From positions 417,246-481,245 of the forward strand of contig MNCI01034769.1 in NCBI GenBank assembly GCA_015680685.1: a DNA stretch of 64,000 nucleotides, in the 5' to 3' direction. Below are positions 10,388 through 20,914 of this stretch, piece after piece. Source of the DNA: Gnetum montanum. Its lineage: Eukaryota; Streptophyta; Gnetopsida; Gnetales; Gnetaceae. Position 1 is the stretch's first letter. Every line of letters starts with the position of its first letter. The translations under genes and the position numbers were made by a program. The notes beneath the pieces are model-generated. The model searched no databases, had not been told where the DNA came from, and saw nothing but the letters and a program-made list of their open reading frames with translations.

Positions 10388-12060
10388 ACCTTGGGTAAGT
10401 CTATCATTTTTAAAGTTAAAAAAATGTAAACTTTCAAAGCGTAGCATTCTATTTATGAAGAGCATAGTTGCCATCAAGATGACTCACCAAAGTGGATGCT
10501 TGCACCTCAGACTGACCAACGTCAATGAGGGAGAGTGGGCACTAGGACACCTACTACAAACATGCATGGAGGAATGGAGGATGCCCCCATCTACAAGGTA
10601 CCTCGATTATGCTTTCCTCCTTTTTACCATTTCTTACTTTGCTTTACTCATTTCTAAATTAGCATTGAGGGTTTGGGGCATGGTTTCATTGGCAGCCTAC
10701 CGGGGCAAGGGCCGTCACCACTATGGTCAACTTGGCCACGCAATAGGAAGGGCATGCGCATGGGAAGGGTTTTGCTTTGCATTTCCTGGGGATGAATGAG
10801 GGTTTTCGCTTTGGGCATTATGGATGCATGTGAGGGCATGGCAGTCTTGGACATGATTGGGTTATTTCAAGAGGAGGGCTTTGTTAAGATCTTGGCTATG
10901 ATAATAGCCAACATAGCTACCAATGAAAGGGCCATTGGCTTCCACGGGATCACATGCAAGGATTCTCTACACAACAATTTGTTTTGTTCTAAATTTTCTC
11001 TAGCGTAGGATAGGGGATTGGGGTTTGGCAATGGCCTAGAGCTACCGCCTACAAGGCAAGGGTGTAGCAAGGTTCTACAAATTTCTTTTTATTTTGCTTT
11101 TTAGGAATTTTTCTATGTGGGGTAGGGATGTAGGGTTTGGTGATAGCTAGAGGCTATCACCCATAGGGCAAAGAACATGATGCAAGGTTTGAAAAATTTT
11201 TATTTAGTTTTTTTTTTAAGTTTTTTAGTGTGGGGATGAAGGCATCAATGATGGCTATGGGTGGCTCACCACTAGGCAAGGGGATGGTAGGGGTTTACCT
11301 TGTAATTTCCCTTATTTTTTTACAAATTTTTGGAAAGGGCACATGCCAGGGTTTGATGCATTAGAGGTTGCATAGGGAATTGTGCATTGTGATATAGGCA
11401 TGCGACCACAGGGACCGTAAGGGCACGCAACACCAAATCCCATTTCTATCTTTTTTTTATTTTATTTTTTGAAAAAAAATTGATTATGGTAGTAGGGCAA
11501 GGCAAGCAATGTGACACATGGTAGCATTGTCAGTGTGGACAGCATGGCCATGAGGATTATGTGGATGTGTGAAGTGCATCAAGTCAGGTAGCTGTGGTGA
11601 TCATAGTGCATGGTGTCATAGTAGGGCATAGTGAAAGTGATGGTGGGTAGCACCGTGGCAAGGCACAATGCTTGGAATGGTAGGTGAGCAATGCACAATG
11701 TCATGGTAGGGCATGGTGCACAAAGGAAGCATTAGGATGATGGCCAAACCTCAATTCTCACTAGCCACGACTAGGACTACACTCCCTTCTTAGAGGCATA
11801 GTTGATGCCAAGTGTTCATCAAAATGGCATGTCCAATAGTTAGATAGTTTTTTTAATTTTTTTGCACTACACTCCATGGAGGGTGTAGTTTGTAGTTAGA
11901 ATTTTTTGGCAATTTGGGACTACACTTTGCAATGTTCCAAAGCATAGTGAAGGTGATCTGAAGTTAGAAAAATTTTGCGATCTTTCTAGACTACGCTCTC
12001 AGAGGTAACCCAAAGTTAGAAAAGATTTGCAACTTTCCATACTATGATTTCTAGAGTTAG
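10388..12060 (+). other. Repeat-rich upstream region of the antisense gene in B
   Basis: No conserved protein is seen; short open frames here (for example 10455-10799) are not shared with A. Three layers are visible. At 10660-11335 there are degenerate GGTTTGG...GGCTA...GGGCAAGG units of about 120 bp ending in T-rich runs. At 11500-11740 there are ATGGTAGGGCATGGTGCA-type phrases. At 11760-12060 there are ACTACACTCC...GTTAGAAAAATTTT units resembling the LTR U3 repeats. The last two layers are also in A (34960-35190 and 35190-35560). Confidence 0.5.
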
Positions 12061-12239
12061 AAAAAATTTTGAAAAATTTTATACATTGCACTAATGCTAA
12101 ACTTAAAAAATGCAACAATGCCAATAATGCTAAACCTACAAAAAATGCTAAACTTGCAAACTATAATAATGTTAAACTACCAAAACATACAAACCATGAT
12201 AGTGCTAAACGTGTGAACATGCAAAATGAAATGCTAATG

Positions 12240-15200
12240 CTATGCGAAATGTGTTGTACCCCAATGAGTACCAAGCATGTCAAATGTGTGTGTCGACAGC
12301 CTACACTTGCAGGGATCCACGGGGTCCTAAGATACATATATTTGCTAACCTATTCTATGTTATGCTAATTTTTCCAAGTTTAATTTTAAATATGTTTTTA
12401 TCAAAAATTTGCATCCAATGTATGTGTACTAACACTTCATTCATTGCTTTTGTAGTTGCAACATGCTACTAAAGCCCATCCTAGTTGTTGTGGAGTTTCT
12501 TAGCATTCTCTACTATAGGAATGAGCGTATTCCCAACACGCCCATCCTAGATGTACATGTAGGTCATCAGGTAGTGTGGTTTTGGCCAGGGATGCACGAG
12601 TTCTTGGAATTCCTGCTACAGGGCTTTAGTGTGATGATGTTGTCACACTTAGCGATGGAGGCTACCAATGTCATCACAGAGACATTACTACATGGGGCTA
12701 ACCAAGGTATATTGAGATTGATGTTTGATGAGCCCACTACTAATGATAACAAAGCAAGTGATTTGAGCAGAGGCCCCAGGGGTGTTCTACCCTTATCCAG
12801 AACTCACCTAGAATGATATATTGTGTTGGAGGGTAAGTGCTTTTATGATTTTTAGAATGTGTTCTTTGCTATTATCTCATGCTAAGTTGCTAACTACTCA
12901 TGCTTAATGCTAGATTTAGAGTTGACAAGCAGGGCCTACATAATGAGGAGAATGCCCCTGCCTTAACTCATACCACCCTAGAGGTGTTCTCCTCTAGTCT
13001 AAACTTTTAGAAGGTCATACTTGAGCAGGTGGAAGCTGATCTAAGATCCTACCCTACTTGATACGCAAGGGTGTTCAAGCGGTGCAAGATCCATGATTAG
13101 CTAGATGAGGAGTGGATGAGTGGTGAACTCAACCTTGAGGAGATTCTTGCACCACCACCTCTATCTTGCACACCATTTGTTCCATGTAAGCATTTATCAT
13201 GTTGGCTCTATGCTTGCTCATGTGCCTATTGATTTTCCTTTACATGATGTTAACATTATTTTTTCCTTTATTACAGCTAAAATTGCTTCAACAGAGGTGA
13301 AAGTGGTCAACAAAAGCCACACTGAGACCACCCTCATCATGAAATATGGTGATGTAGAGGATGTGCAGCATTGGTTGTGCCACTAGGCCTCAGAGATGAT
13401 CACTAGTAGGCTCACGCATGCTAGGTTGATGGACCTTTTCTTGGCCCTTAACCCAAGCATTCTAGTGGCCAAAATGGTCACCATCTTAAACTCCTTTAGT
13501 AGTGATATTCGTCACTTTGTCACCCAAGTATGCAATGTGAGGGTAGTTTTGGACCTAAGTGAAGCCTTCTTCACCAACCTCTTTGGCCTACCCACTAATG
13601 GCCCATTGGTCATTAACAAGGCTAATAGGGAGGTGGACCATAAAGGAGAGATTGAGCATTGGTTGTGGGCCACTCGATCTCACAAGGAACTGCACATTAA
13701 AAATGTGCTTGTGTCTAAGGTCTAGAAGCTCTACCTCCTTTTCCATGTCCATGCCTTCTCGAAGTTGCTCTTCCAAGGGAAGATCCTTAGGGTGGAGAAA
13801 GTGTAGGTAATGAAGAAGATACTACAAGAGGGCATGAGGTTCAACTAGGCCTCCTACATTGCCACTGACCTACATGCAGAGATCATTAGGTAATGCTTCA
13901 ACCTCCAAGTGAGGTCTCACGTACACTTCACATTCTTCGTAGGGTATCTGCGAAGGTTCGTGGAGCTCTTAGTGGTATGTGACAGTGGATGATTCATTGT
14001 GTAGGATCATGAGTAGCTGTTGAAACCTTGGGTTAAGCATATGTTCATAACCACTCGTGCACAGGACCCCCCCNCAGTAAAAGCAAAGGTCTCTTGGGGT
14101 GGTCACATTATTCACATGACAGTGCAGGTGAGGATTCCCTAGTTTTCACTAGGGATGTGAATAAAGAGAATTATTATATCGTAGAGATGGTGGGACCATC
14201 CAAGGTGAAGATCAAGAGGCCATGCCCCATACATGAGGCTACTCCTGAGGTTAGACAAGCAAGCAGCAAGAAGATTTGCCTCAAGCTTCCCAACTTGGAC
14301 ATAGATGTTGCAAGTTAATATATGTACATTACTAGATGCATTAGTTTTTTTTTATGTTTATATTTTATGTTTTTCACTACAGTGTGTACTAATATGTGCT
14401 AACGAGTTATGTTTATAACTTGTCAAAATTAGGAGAGAGGGCTACTAGAGCAGCGGCAAAAGTAGTAGCAGAGGAGGACCCTCCTCAAGTTGAGGAGGGC
14501 GAAGTGCATGGGGATGAGATTCATGAGGCCAAAAAGACCTTCCAAAAGTTGGAGGAGAAGGGGCTATTTCCTAATGGGGGTGATTTTAACCATCTTTTTG
14601 AGAGCATGTAGCTAGGAGACCCCCCTACTCTTACACCTGAGGATCTACTAGGTAAGTACCTTAGGTTACTATCTGTTGTTGCTCTTTTGATATAGCATCT
14701 TTAGCTATTTAGTTGTTGCTAAGTAAATTATTGTATCATAGCCCCAAATGAGCCTGATAGCAGTCCAACATCCATGTCTACCTACGGCATGAAGCCATGG
14801 CTAGAAACACCCAACAAGTTTGCCTTCATGGAGGGCATCGTGGAGGACATAGTTGACTACCTACAGTAGATGGATCCCAAGCTTGGTATGTGTATAATGT
14901 TTCTTTACTTATGTTTCTTTACCAATTTAATGCATAGTTCATGGCTAAGGTTGATTTCCTTATTGCATGCCAACAGGTTCTAAGCTTCACTGGGATCCAA
15001 GCAGTGTGGCCAAAGTGGATGTTGTCCCTAAGTTCCCTCCTAAAGTGGATCAAGTGCCTCATCATGTATATGAGGTAGTTATAAAATGTGTGCTTTCCTG
15101 CTTGAAAGCATTGTGGGTCTATAGGCATTTAAATGAGCACCTATGGAAGCACATACAAAGATCAAGGATCTTCAATCCCGATATGACTTTCTTATGACTT

Positions 15201-15944
15201 GATTACAAGGAGATAGTATCTAGCAAACTACAAAGATAGATTATGCCAGGTACTAGTTGGCCATCCAGGGTAAAAATAAGGCCACCAAAAAGATTATTGA
15301 GCAGTGACTACAGATGGAACTACTTGCCCAAAAGAACCAAGACTAGAAAAACTATAGTGCAAAGGTGTGTAGGTGGGGGTAGATCCAAAAGAACCACAAA
15401 CACCACTACAAGCACAAGTGAGACACGTATCTTCAACAACTTAAAGAAGAGTCCATTGAACACCATTGCCTTGAGATGTTCCTTGAGGCAACCAGTGGGA
15501 CACAAGCCTATGAGTTGTTCGCTTGTCATATCATGGTGAGTGGCTCTCTAGAGAGGCAAATTATTACACCCATAGGAGAGAATTCATCTACTTCATTTTC
15601 CATGAAGTCACTTGCATGGACCACTATGGACAAAGGCAAGACCCTTGTAGGGATTGACTTTGGCCAAGAGGACTAGATGCAGCTATATGAGGCCGAAATC
15701 CTCCAACACCTACAGGAGGGCCTTGATAGTTTAACTCTAGAGATCATTTATGTGGGATCCCCTCAAGTTAGTTTTTTGTTTGTTTATTTTTATGCTTTTC
15801 ATGTTAGCTTTTATGTTGTACATTTCCTTACTAGTTTGCTTTTTTGTTGTAATTATGTGGTAGCAGGCACCGGGCAATGTTGTAGGCCCTAATGACATAG
15901 GGGAGGAAAGAGGACCTCCACCTCCACCTAGTACCATTGGTTGA
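12240..15944 (+). pseudogene. Antisense multi-exon gene inside element B, copy 1 (unknown function)
   Basis: Plus strand, opposite to B. Comparison with the copy in A gives exons near 12240-12330, 12456-12832, 12914-13185, 13277-14313, 14433-14651, 14742-14885, 14977-15766 and 15867-15944. GT/AG ends are clear at 12833, 13186/13276, 14652/14741, 14886/14976 and 15767/15866, and frames continue in phase (phases 2, 1, 1, 1, 1, 0). Conserved protein stretches are LYPNEY; LLKPILVVVEFLSIL; GHQVVWFW; NLFGLPTNGP; FNxASYIATDLH; KFAFMEGIVEDIVDYLQ; WDPSSVAKVDVV; KGKTLVGIDF; and a C-terminal PPPPPSTIG before TGA. A basic stretch (VKIKRP, SSKKICLKLP) and a charged, probably helical region near the C-terminus are visible. 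LFGLP faintly recalls plant transposon-associated proteins; I do not assign a family. Several in-frame stops and one frameshift near 14075 (by an N in a C run) make it a pseudogene here. Confidence 0.72.
14074..14074. other. Ambiguous base in a C run
   Basis: A single N follows seven C residues, where the reading frame of the antisense gene changes. The copy in A has a C run at the same place (near 37490), so a homopolymer length error is possible. Confidence 0.9.
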
Positions 15945-16149
15945 GCATATCCTGATATAGCCCTATTATTGGGCATTTTTTCATTTTTGTGTATTTTTGC
16001 CACATGGCACAAATGGTCATACTATGTACCACTATTTATATGAGATGAAATAGATGTTCTTGCTACATGGAGTGTATGATGTGTAGAATTTTGCATTTAT
16101 TTACTATATGTTTGATGCTAATAATGTGATGAATTGATGTAACTAGGCC

Positions 16150-16470
16150 ATTGTGTGCCCCATGCCAGTTTTAATACCATGAAAAAAGGGCCAATGCTAG
16201 TTTTGGGCCATTTTAGGTCATGTAATTACTAGTTTACGGTCATTTTTGGCCACATATGTAAATAGAATGTGCCATTAGTTTTAGGCCATTCCAGGCCCCA
16301 GTGGTAGTTTAAGGCCTTTTCAAGCCATGCATTGAAAAGAAAAGTGTTGCCAATCTTAGGCCATGACAAGTTGTGCAATAGTTTAAGGCCTTTTGGACCA
16401 TGCAATGTAAGAGAGATTGCTAGTTTTAGGTCATGGCGGGCTATGTGATAGTTTAAGGTCTTTTTGAGCC
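16150..16470 (-). repeat. 31-bp phrase array 3' of protease in B
   Basis: Degenerate units with AGTTTTAGGCCATTCCAGGCC and AGTTTAAGGCCTTTTCAAGCC-type cores (quoted in part: TTTAAGGCCTTTT, TTTTAGGCCATTCCAGG). It is the counterpart of the much longer array at 39690-40665 in A and of 32165-32570 in C. Confidence 0.75.
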
Positions 16471-16905
16471 AAGTGTTTTTGTAGTTTTGGTTTTTTAAAA
16501 TTTTTATGTATTTTCATGTTTTTCAGGCATAAGATAATAATTGCTGCAAAGTAAACTAAACAAGAAAAAATGTAAAGTAAGTGAAAATGTACAAATGAAA
16601 GAAATAAATATGTAATAAAGCAAACAATGTAAAATGCAAACAACCAAGCAAAGTGTAAATGTGAAAATAAGATGCAATCAAGTGAGGTATGCAAAAATTA
16701 GGAGTAGGTAGGCACCTAGCACATATTAGACTAAGGGAATGCCTTAGTCGCATAATTTCTTCCTAATCTAGTGTGGGTTAGGTGGCACATAGGGCTTGGA
16801 TGGTACTATGTGGTACTCACCTTGAGCTTCATCAACTATGTTAAAGGGTAATTCTGCCCACAAAGCATCCTTTGGGAGATCGTTGGCTTCTTTCAACTCC
16901 TTGAG

Positions 16906-17613
16906 TTAGTCTACCTCACATGTTTCACCCTCATCCTTTATGGAAGGCACATCATCAGGGAAATCCACCTCTAACCCTTGTTCTATGTTGATCCTGTTTA
17001 TGGCCATAGGGGCTACATGGTCACCATAAATGATAACCTCCCCACCTTCATACAGAAGGTGGATTTCTTGGTGGATTGGGGAGAAGATGGCCTGTAGTTG
17101 GGCTAGCCAAGACCTACCTAAGATCATGTTGAAGCCCAGCATCTCCTTGATTATAATGAATTCTACGGTGGTGAGGAATTGCTCCCTTACCATGAAGGCT
17201 ATCATGACTATTCCCCTTATGACAACACATGACCCATTGAAGGACTTTAGGCACATTATCTTCATGGGTTTGATTTGGTCAGCAAGACCTAGCTTGTCAA
17301 CGATGGTGGATGGGATGATGTTGGTGGTCGTCCCATCATTGACATGCACCATGAAAATTCTACATTTCCCTATACAAATTGTGATAAACATTGGTGTAGT
17401 AATGACTTGACCTTTCTCAAGTTCAACCTTGATCACCTCATTGTGGAATGCTAGGGGCGTTGAGCTCAATTCTTGTAGTACAATAGGTAGCATCACAACG
17501 TGGTTGGATTTTTCATCCACTAGAATGCCCTCCGTAATAGGAATGGAGGTTAACATGTGGACCAACACTTTGTGGTGGGTGGAGGAGGTCATGATTAGGT
17601 CGTACAAACTCAA
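16906..17613 (-). pseudogene. Protease region of B
   Basis: A 235-residue open stretch without internal stops. Residues about 55-80 are the lead-in; the active-site-like motif VHVNDGTTTNIIPSTIVDKL sits near residue 92, where retropepsins have a D-(S/T/D)-G signature. FNMILGRSWLAQL (near residue 160) is the flap/ILGR block, and HQEIHLLYEGGEVIIYGD follows. In Tat elements this domain cleaves the gag-pol polyprotein. It matches C (31206-31856) closely and A (41150-41790). It is joined upstream to gag by a linker with repeated PFVIR-P peptides. N-D-G replaces the D-D-G of C; the catalytic D is still present. Confidence 0.85.
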
Positions 17614-17749
17614 TGTAGTCTTCTTCTTTTTTAGATCCTATTTGACCTGGGCCAATGCATCTAGAAAGTCTTTGCTGCTATCTACCATATTGTTGGCCTT
17701 CATCTCCTCCATGTAGCCAAAGAGATGAATCTCTTGTGGAGGGAATTTG

Positions 17750-20416
17750 GGCTTTGCCTACCTTGCTTTTTTTAGCTTTAATGCTCAATTTTTGATTACT
17801 TGTGGTGGCCTTCTCAATTGATTAGGCCATGGGAACAAAGGACAAGGGGATGGGCTTTGGTGAACCTAGCCCTTTTTACTCCTGATGCTACCTAACCATT
17901 TTTTCAATGAGGCACTTATTAGGCCTACCAAGTTGCCACCTAGATGTTCTACCAGCATTGCCCATAGGATGATCCCTTAGATGAGTGGGGGCTGATGTGT
18001 GGCCCACCACTTGACTCCAAGAAGGCAAGGAGTCCATACATTATGGCATCCTTATGACAAAGGGTGACTGGGTTGTTACTGTTGCAACATGCTATGGAAG
18101 CCTAACCATGAAGGGTGTTGTGGGTGCCTCAGGTGGTTCTCTGATAACAAAAGGAGTCCTTGAATTGGTGGATGTCAACGGGGCCCTAGCGTTGTGAGAG
18201 GGCACACGAACCACAAATGGCTCTTATGTTGGCTTTGAGTTGTCATCAATACTAATAGCATTGATGGTGTAACCTGCACTACTTACATTCAAAGGATCCT
18301 TATAGACCCTCATTGATTAGTTTTGGGGGTGAACAAAGTTGGTTGCATCAAGGATCAATTCACCCTTGTCAATCATGCACTAGATGTCATCTTGCAGTAT
18401 CATGCAAAAGTTTGTATCATGCCCAGGCAATTGATGATAGTGGAAAAACTGGTCTAGCCTAAAATGCATAGGGACCATATGCTCATTTGGTACTACAACC
18501 AAGGGATTCCTAAGGAGCTTGTACTATCGATTGTGCCTCCTGTGAGATTCCTCGGACATTTTCTTGTATTGGATTCTTCCAACATTAAGTAATTGATCCA
18601 AGAGTTTCAATGGCTTGAGTGGCAATGATGTGTACTTTGAGTGATCCTTGCACTTAAAGTTTGGCCTTGGGGTAGCTTGCCCTGCTGCCGTCGATGTTGC
18701 ATTCTGGTTGCTTATCATAGTGATAGGGCTAGAAGCCTTATTATTGGTTAGGGCCTTGGGTGGCTTTGTTGTTGGTTTGGCATTGGTTGGCTTGGCCTCA
18801 TTGGCCACCATTGCCATAATTGTAGTTACCTATTTGCCCTTGTTCTTGTCCTTTTTGGCATGTAAATGTTTGTAGGCCACATAGGCCGAATCCTTGCTGG
18901 CCTTTGCCACATCCTAAATGCTCTTGGTTTGAGCAAATTCTTAGTTTAAGGATTGTGAGGCTAGGTAATATAACTTTGACTTAATAAAGTCATTCACTGC
19001 ATCCTTGAAAATTTCTAGTAGGTTTGTTTCTATAATGGGCCCATAAATTTTGTTGAGTGAAGTGCTCCAACATTGTATGAATTTTTGCATAGGCTCTAAG
19101 TGACCTTGCTTAATCTGCATTAGCTGGACTAGGGTCACCTTGGGCTTCAAGTTATACTTGAATCACATGAAGAATTGACTAAGAAAATCCTCCAAAGAGG
19201 AAATGGAAGTCCTAGGAAGCACATGGTACCAATCCAGTGCCTTACTATTCAAGGACATGGCGAACACATGTATGATTGCATGTGGTCATGCCTACAGTAT
19301 AAGGCATTCAGACCAAAAGATCACTAGGTGTGCATTGAGGTCTCCTTCACCATTGTATTTGGTGAATTGGGAGAGTGGAACCCTAATGGATAGTGTGAGT
19401 GGAGGAACCACAAGACTGATTAGATCATCCTGGTAGAAATCCATCACATGTATTATTTTTGAGGAGGTGGCCTTTAGCGACTTGACATCCTCTGTTAGAG
19501 CCTGGATGAGCATGAATGCTTGATCCAAGCTCAAGGAGGTTGCAGTGGGCTATGTCAATTATGCTACTTGCTACATTATTTGGATGGTTGATGACCTAGC
19601 TGCAAGTTGTGAGGCCATGTGTAACACTTGTTGCATGGGCTATGCCACGGGCATAGTGATTAGGCCCTACCATGCATTTGTGGGTTGGGCCATTGTGAAG
19701 GGGGCCAAGATGACAAGTGAGACATATGACACCTAAGTCATTGGTGGTGGAGGAATGTGCATGGTGTGCATGTAGGATTGTGCTTGCATAACAATTATGA
19801 GTTGGGAGGATTGAGCAAGTTGCAATGCTATGGCAAAGGGTAAGTTAATAGGATGTACTACATCTTGATGTGTGTACTATGTGTGATGGCTCACCACCAC
19901 AGGCGTAGACTCGGGAGGTGACACTAGATTTATGACTATCTCTAGGAAAATAGGTAGGTAGGACTATGGAGGAACGAAGGTGGAGGTTGTCCACTAGAAA
20001 GAGGTGTGAAATGTGTCCTCATGCTCTACCCAAGCCTCAAACTCATCCTATCCTTCTTGTAGGGTCTCCTTGTAGTCTATCCCTACCTCACACTCGTTAG
20101 CTTGGATGAGCTAGATGAGCACCCACTAATAAGGCTCGATGAGTGGAATGAAATCCATAGCAGAGGGAAAGTATTCCCTTCCATTCCTGTGTATGAGCTC
20201 ATAACTTTTTTTGGCTTCCATTTCTTAGTGATCTACAAATAGACCTTCCTAGAGCTTTATGCAAATGAAGTTATACTTCTCTTCATTTAGGATCATGTGC
20301 TCGAGCCTTTGTCCTACCATGGTAGGACTAGTAGGATGGTTAATCTAGATCTCTTGTTGAATGAGCTAGGCAACAACCACACTTAGAGTGGAGGTCAAAG
20401 GTTGCTCAGGGTTCAT
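17750..20416 (-). pseudogene. gag and gag-protease linker of B
   Basis: An ATG at 20416 starts MNPEQPLTSTLSVVVA, in line with the start of C (28586) and of A (44615). Then come YNFICIKL, IHRNGREYFPSAMDFIPL, the capsid-like block VEFYQDD-type sequence at 19450-19290 (FYQDDLISLVVPPLTL, QFTKYNGEGDLNAHL) and the region after it at 19150-18941 (LVQLMQIKQGHLEPMQKF). A segment at 18817-18524 holds PRPNFKCKDHSKYTSLPLKP. A single degraded C..H zinc-knuckle-like block and PFVIR-P peptides follow (18500-18000). Gag forms the particle that packages element RNA. About ten stops, mostly TAG in place of CAG or TGG, break it. Confidence 0.8.
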
Positions 20417-20890
20417 GACGCAAAGAGGAAATAAAAAATTTGTTGGTTGCAAAAAATAGCTAAGTATGAAAATGGAAAAAAAGTAACTAAGTATACAAGC
20501 TGCAGGAAAATGGCTAAGTGTGAAGTAGGTAAAAAAATGGCTAAGTGTAAAATTGCTAAAAAAAGACTAACCCTAAGACTATGCTCACTATGTGAAGAGC
20601 TAACTATGCTCTACCCTAAGAGCCAACTACACTCTCCTAAGCACCCAAAATTTAGCTAAGTGTAAGATGTATGCTCTAGAGGTTGTCAAGTGACATTCCA
20701 AGGGAACTGATAATAGGGCCAAGTCCACACCAACTGATTTGTAGACAACTCCTACACTAGACTGAGATCTACCTACTACTATGGTAGGTCCACAAGGGTG
20801 TTAATCCAATGCTAGCCTAGAGCTAGCAACGATGGTGAAGAAAGCATGCAAGCCAATAACCAACAAAGCCTATAGAAGGAAATGTCACTG

Positions 20891-20908
20891 GTCCTCCTTC
20901 TAGCACCA
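20891..20908 (-). other. Primer-binding site of B
   Basis: On the minus strand TGGTGCTAGAAGGAGGAC starts 6 nt inside the 5' LTR boundary. It is homologous to TGGCACTAGAAGAAGGGC in A and TGGCACTCGAACGAGGGC in C. The leading TGG pairs with a tRNA CCA end; I do not recognise which tRNA. Confidence 0.7.
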
Positions 20909-20914
20909 AAAAAC

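Noticed and set aside
10455-10799. 114-residue plus-strand frame upstream of the antisense gene
   Set aside because: No counterpart frame in A and no recognisable motif; it lies in degenerate repeats.
12240-15944. Assigning the antisense gene to a plant mobile domain or transposase family
   Set aside because: LFGLP is suggestive, but the wider motifs I know for those families are not seen; a profile search is needed.
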